Positions 63,001 to 64,000 of a stretch of DNA of 64,000 nt are shown one piece after another. The notes below the pieces were generated by a model. It saw only the letters and a program-made list of their open reading frames with translations, did no database searches and had not been told where the DNA came from. The stretch spans positions 1,984,001 to 2,048,000 of the forward strand of contig NZ_CP024902.1 in the NCBI RefSeq assembly GCF_003330765.1, given 5' to 3'. Both the position numbers and the translations under genes were made by a program. Position 1 is the first letter of the stretch; the number at the start of each line of letters is the position of its first letter. The DNA is from Burkholderia pyrrocinia. Lineage in GTDB: Bacteria > Pseudomonadota > Gammaproteobacteria > Burkholderiales > Burkholderiaceae.

Positions 63001-63690
63001 ATGTCAGAGCGTCCTTCGGCCCGCATGCGGGACATCAACATCGAATGGCTGACACGCGCCGCCGAATTCGACCATCTGTTCCAGACGCGCTGGCTCGGCG
63101 AGCGCTTCTTCCATCTGCCCGGCGACATGCTCGCGCTCCAGGAACTGATCTGGCGCGAGCGCCCCGACTGCATCGTGCAGACCGGCATCGCGGCGGGCGG
63201 CGGCGTCGTGTTCTCCGCGTCGATGCTGGAATTGACGGGCGATCGCGGCCGCGTCGTCGCGATCGAACCGCGCCTGCGCGACGAGGTCAGACAGCGCCTG
63301 CAATCGCACCGGCTCGCCCATCGCATGGAACTGATCGAAGGCGAGTCGTGCGCGGCCGATACGCTCGCATCGGTGCGCGCGCAGATTCGCGACGGCGCGC
63401 GCGTGATGGCGATCCTCGATCTCACGCATACCCACGCGCACGTGCTGCGCGAGCTCGAATGCTATGCCGCACTCGTGACGCCCGGCAGCTACGCGATCGT
63501 GATGGATACCATCATGGAGTATCTGCCGGCATCGATGTTCGACGGCAAGCCGTACGGCAAAGGCAACAACCCGGCCACGGCCGTGCGTGAATTTCTCGCC
63601 CGCGACGACCGGTTCGAAGTCGACCAGGACATCGAAGACCGCGTGCTCATGACGCTGTCGCCAGGCGGCTTCCTGAAGCGAGTTCGCTGA
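63001..63690 (+). CDS. CmcI/cephalosporin hydroxylase-like methyltransferase
   Basis: 229 residues. A SAM-binding-like segment IVQTGIAAGGGVVFSASML near 58 and the family blocks FHLPGDMLALQE, VVAIEPRLR and ILDLTHTHAHVLREL match the CmcI group (cephalosporin hydroxylase / rhamnosyl O-methyltransferase). Such enzymes modify sugars or antibiotics. Divergent from the APH gene by 25 bp, and its end overlaps the glycosyltransferase stop by 44 bp on the other strand. Confidence 0.85.
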   Translation: MSERPSARMRDINIEWLTRAAEFDHLFQTRWLGERFFHLPGDMLALQELIWRERPDCIVQTGIAAGGGVVFSASMLELTGDRGRVVAIEPRLRDEVRQRLQSHRLAHRMELIEGESCAADTLASVRAQIRDGARVMAILDLTHTHAHVLRELECYAALVTPGSYAIVMDTIMEYLPASMFDGKPYGKGNNPATAVREFLARDDRFEVDQDIEDRVLMTLSPGGFLKRVR

Positions 63691-64000
63691 TCAGGCGAGC
63701 GGCCTGCGCCGAGCCGTCGCGCGCGTAGCTCGCGCGGATCCGCGCCGCATGCTCGCGCAACGAACCCGGACACAACAGGCGTTCGAGCGCCTCGGCAATG
63801 TCCGCCACGCCGGCCTGCTGCAGATCCAGCCGGCAACCCGCGCCGGCCCGCTCGACGAAGTGCGCCGAATGGAACTGGTCGTTGCAGAACGGCGACAGCA
63901 GCATCGGCACGCCACAGGCGAGCGACTCCATCACCGAATTCGCGCCGCCGTGGCTGACGAACGCGTGGGTGCGCCGCAGCAGCGCCAGTTGCGGCGCATA
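63647..64000 (-). CDS. GT1-family glycosyltransferase (C-terminal part, partial)
   Basis: 117 residues read from the right edge of the window to the stop at 63647-63649. The PSPG-like motif SHGGANSVMESLACGVPMLL and PFCNDQF (near the edge) is the nucleotide-sugar binding site of GT-B UDP-sugar glycosyltransferases (MGT/UGT family). The gene continues beyond the window, so substrate and start are unknown. The overlap with the methyltransferase gene's end (44 bp, convergent) suggests compact arrangement. Confidence 0.85.
   Translation of the reverse strand, partial: YAPQLALLRRTHAFVSHGGANSVMESLACGVPMLLSPFCNDQFHSAHFVERAGAGCRLDLQQAGVADIAEALERLLCPGSLREHAARIRASYARDGSAQAARLISELASGSRLATAS

Overview
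The window is high-G+C chromosomal DNA from a betaproteobacterium, almost certainly Burkholderia and probably the B. cepacia complex. This rests on recognition rather than a search: a DUF4148 protein, a complete 2-ketogluconate operon with a PtxS-type regulator, many LysR regulators and RND/EmrAB efflux operons, and typical Burkholderia palindromic intergenic repeats. There are no rRNA or tRNA genes, CRISPR arrays, intact mobile elements or prophage. About 66 genes are called, including two partial genes at the edges and two gene remnants.

Region by region. 1-3605: end of an EmrAB-type drug efflux operon (outer-membrane factor, adaptor, 14-TM MFS pump) closed by a terminator. 3761-10105: a co-directional minus-strand cluster read from a LysR regulator through an esterase-like protein, an SDR, a SnoaL-like protein, an unknown, an Old Yellow Enzyme and a 2-hydroxyacid dehydrogenase; it looks like a regulated small-molecule redox island, and two of its enzymes carry unusual active-site substitutions. 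10379-15165: GST, DUF4148, ChaC, a second LysR, MaoC dehydratase beside an enoyl-CoA-hydratase-like remnant, and a GNAT. 15170-15356: remnant of an IS transposase gene with direct repeats. 15590-23111: YbaK-like deacylase, cysteine-synthase-like enzyme, adenosine-specific kinase, YciI, CorA, an orphan CydX-like peptide coupled to a P-loop ATPase, a saccharopine-dehydrogenase-like enzyme, and a membrane protein followed by a small lipoprotein. 23194-25259: two-component system. 25263-28412: Lrp regulator, periplasmic and small unknown proteins, YhfC-like membrane protein.

28467-34098: kguE-kguK-kguT-kguD plus ptxS for 2-ketogluconate import, phosphorylation and reduction to 6-phosphogluconate, with a clear PtxS-type operator before kguE and two 49-bp palindromic repeats before ptxS. 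34225-36298: LysR and divergent YeiH. 36366-38135: ClC chloride transporter with CBS domains. 38181-44814: TetR and a divergent RND tripartite pump, with a palindrome over the promoter. 44935-45963: MerR/TipAS regulator. 46198-50859: a sigma-54 activator of the FisR type and a divergent sulfide-oxidation operon (persulfide dioxygenase, sulfide:quinone oxidoreductase, TauE/SafE exporter). 50964-55046: potFGHI putrescine uptake. 55472-61344: DUF1289, OmpW porin with an FNR/ANR-like box, nitronate monooxygenase-like enzyme, aldehyde dehydrogenase, DUF2501 and small unknowns. 61427-64000: polysaccharide deacetylase, APH-like phosphotransferase, CmcI-like methyltransferase/hydroxylase and the end of a GT1 glycosyltransferase, possibly the edge of a glycoconjugate or natural-product locus.

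Most of the window is ordinary Burkholderia accessory metabolism. The best candidates for something less described are the coupled cydX/P-loop pair, the LysR redox cluster with altered catalytic residues, the FisR enhancer array, and the cluster at the right edge.
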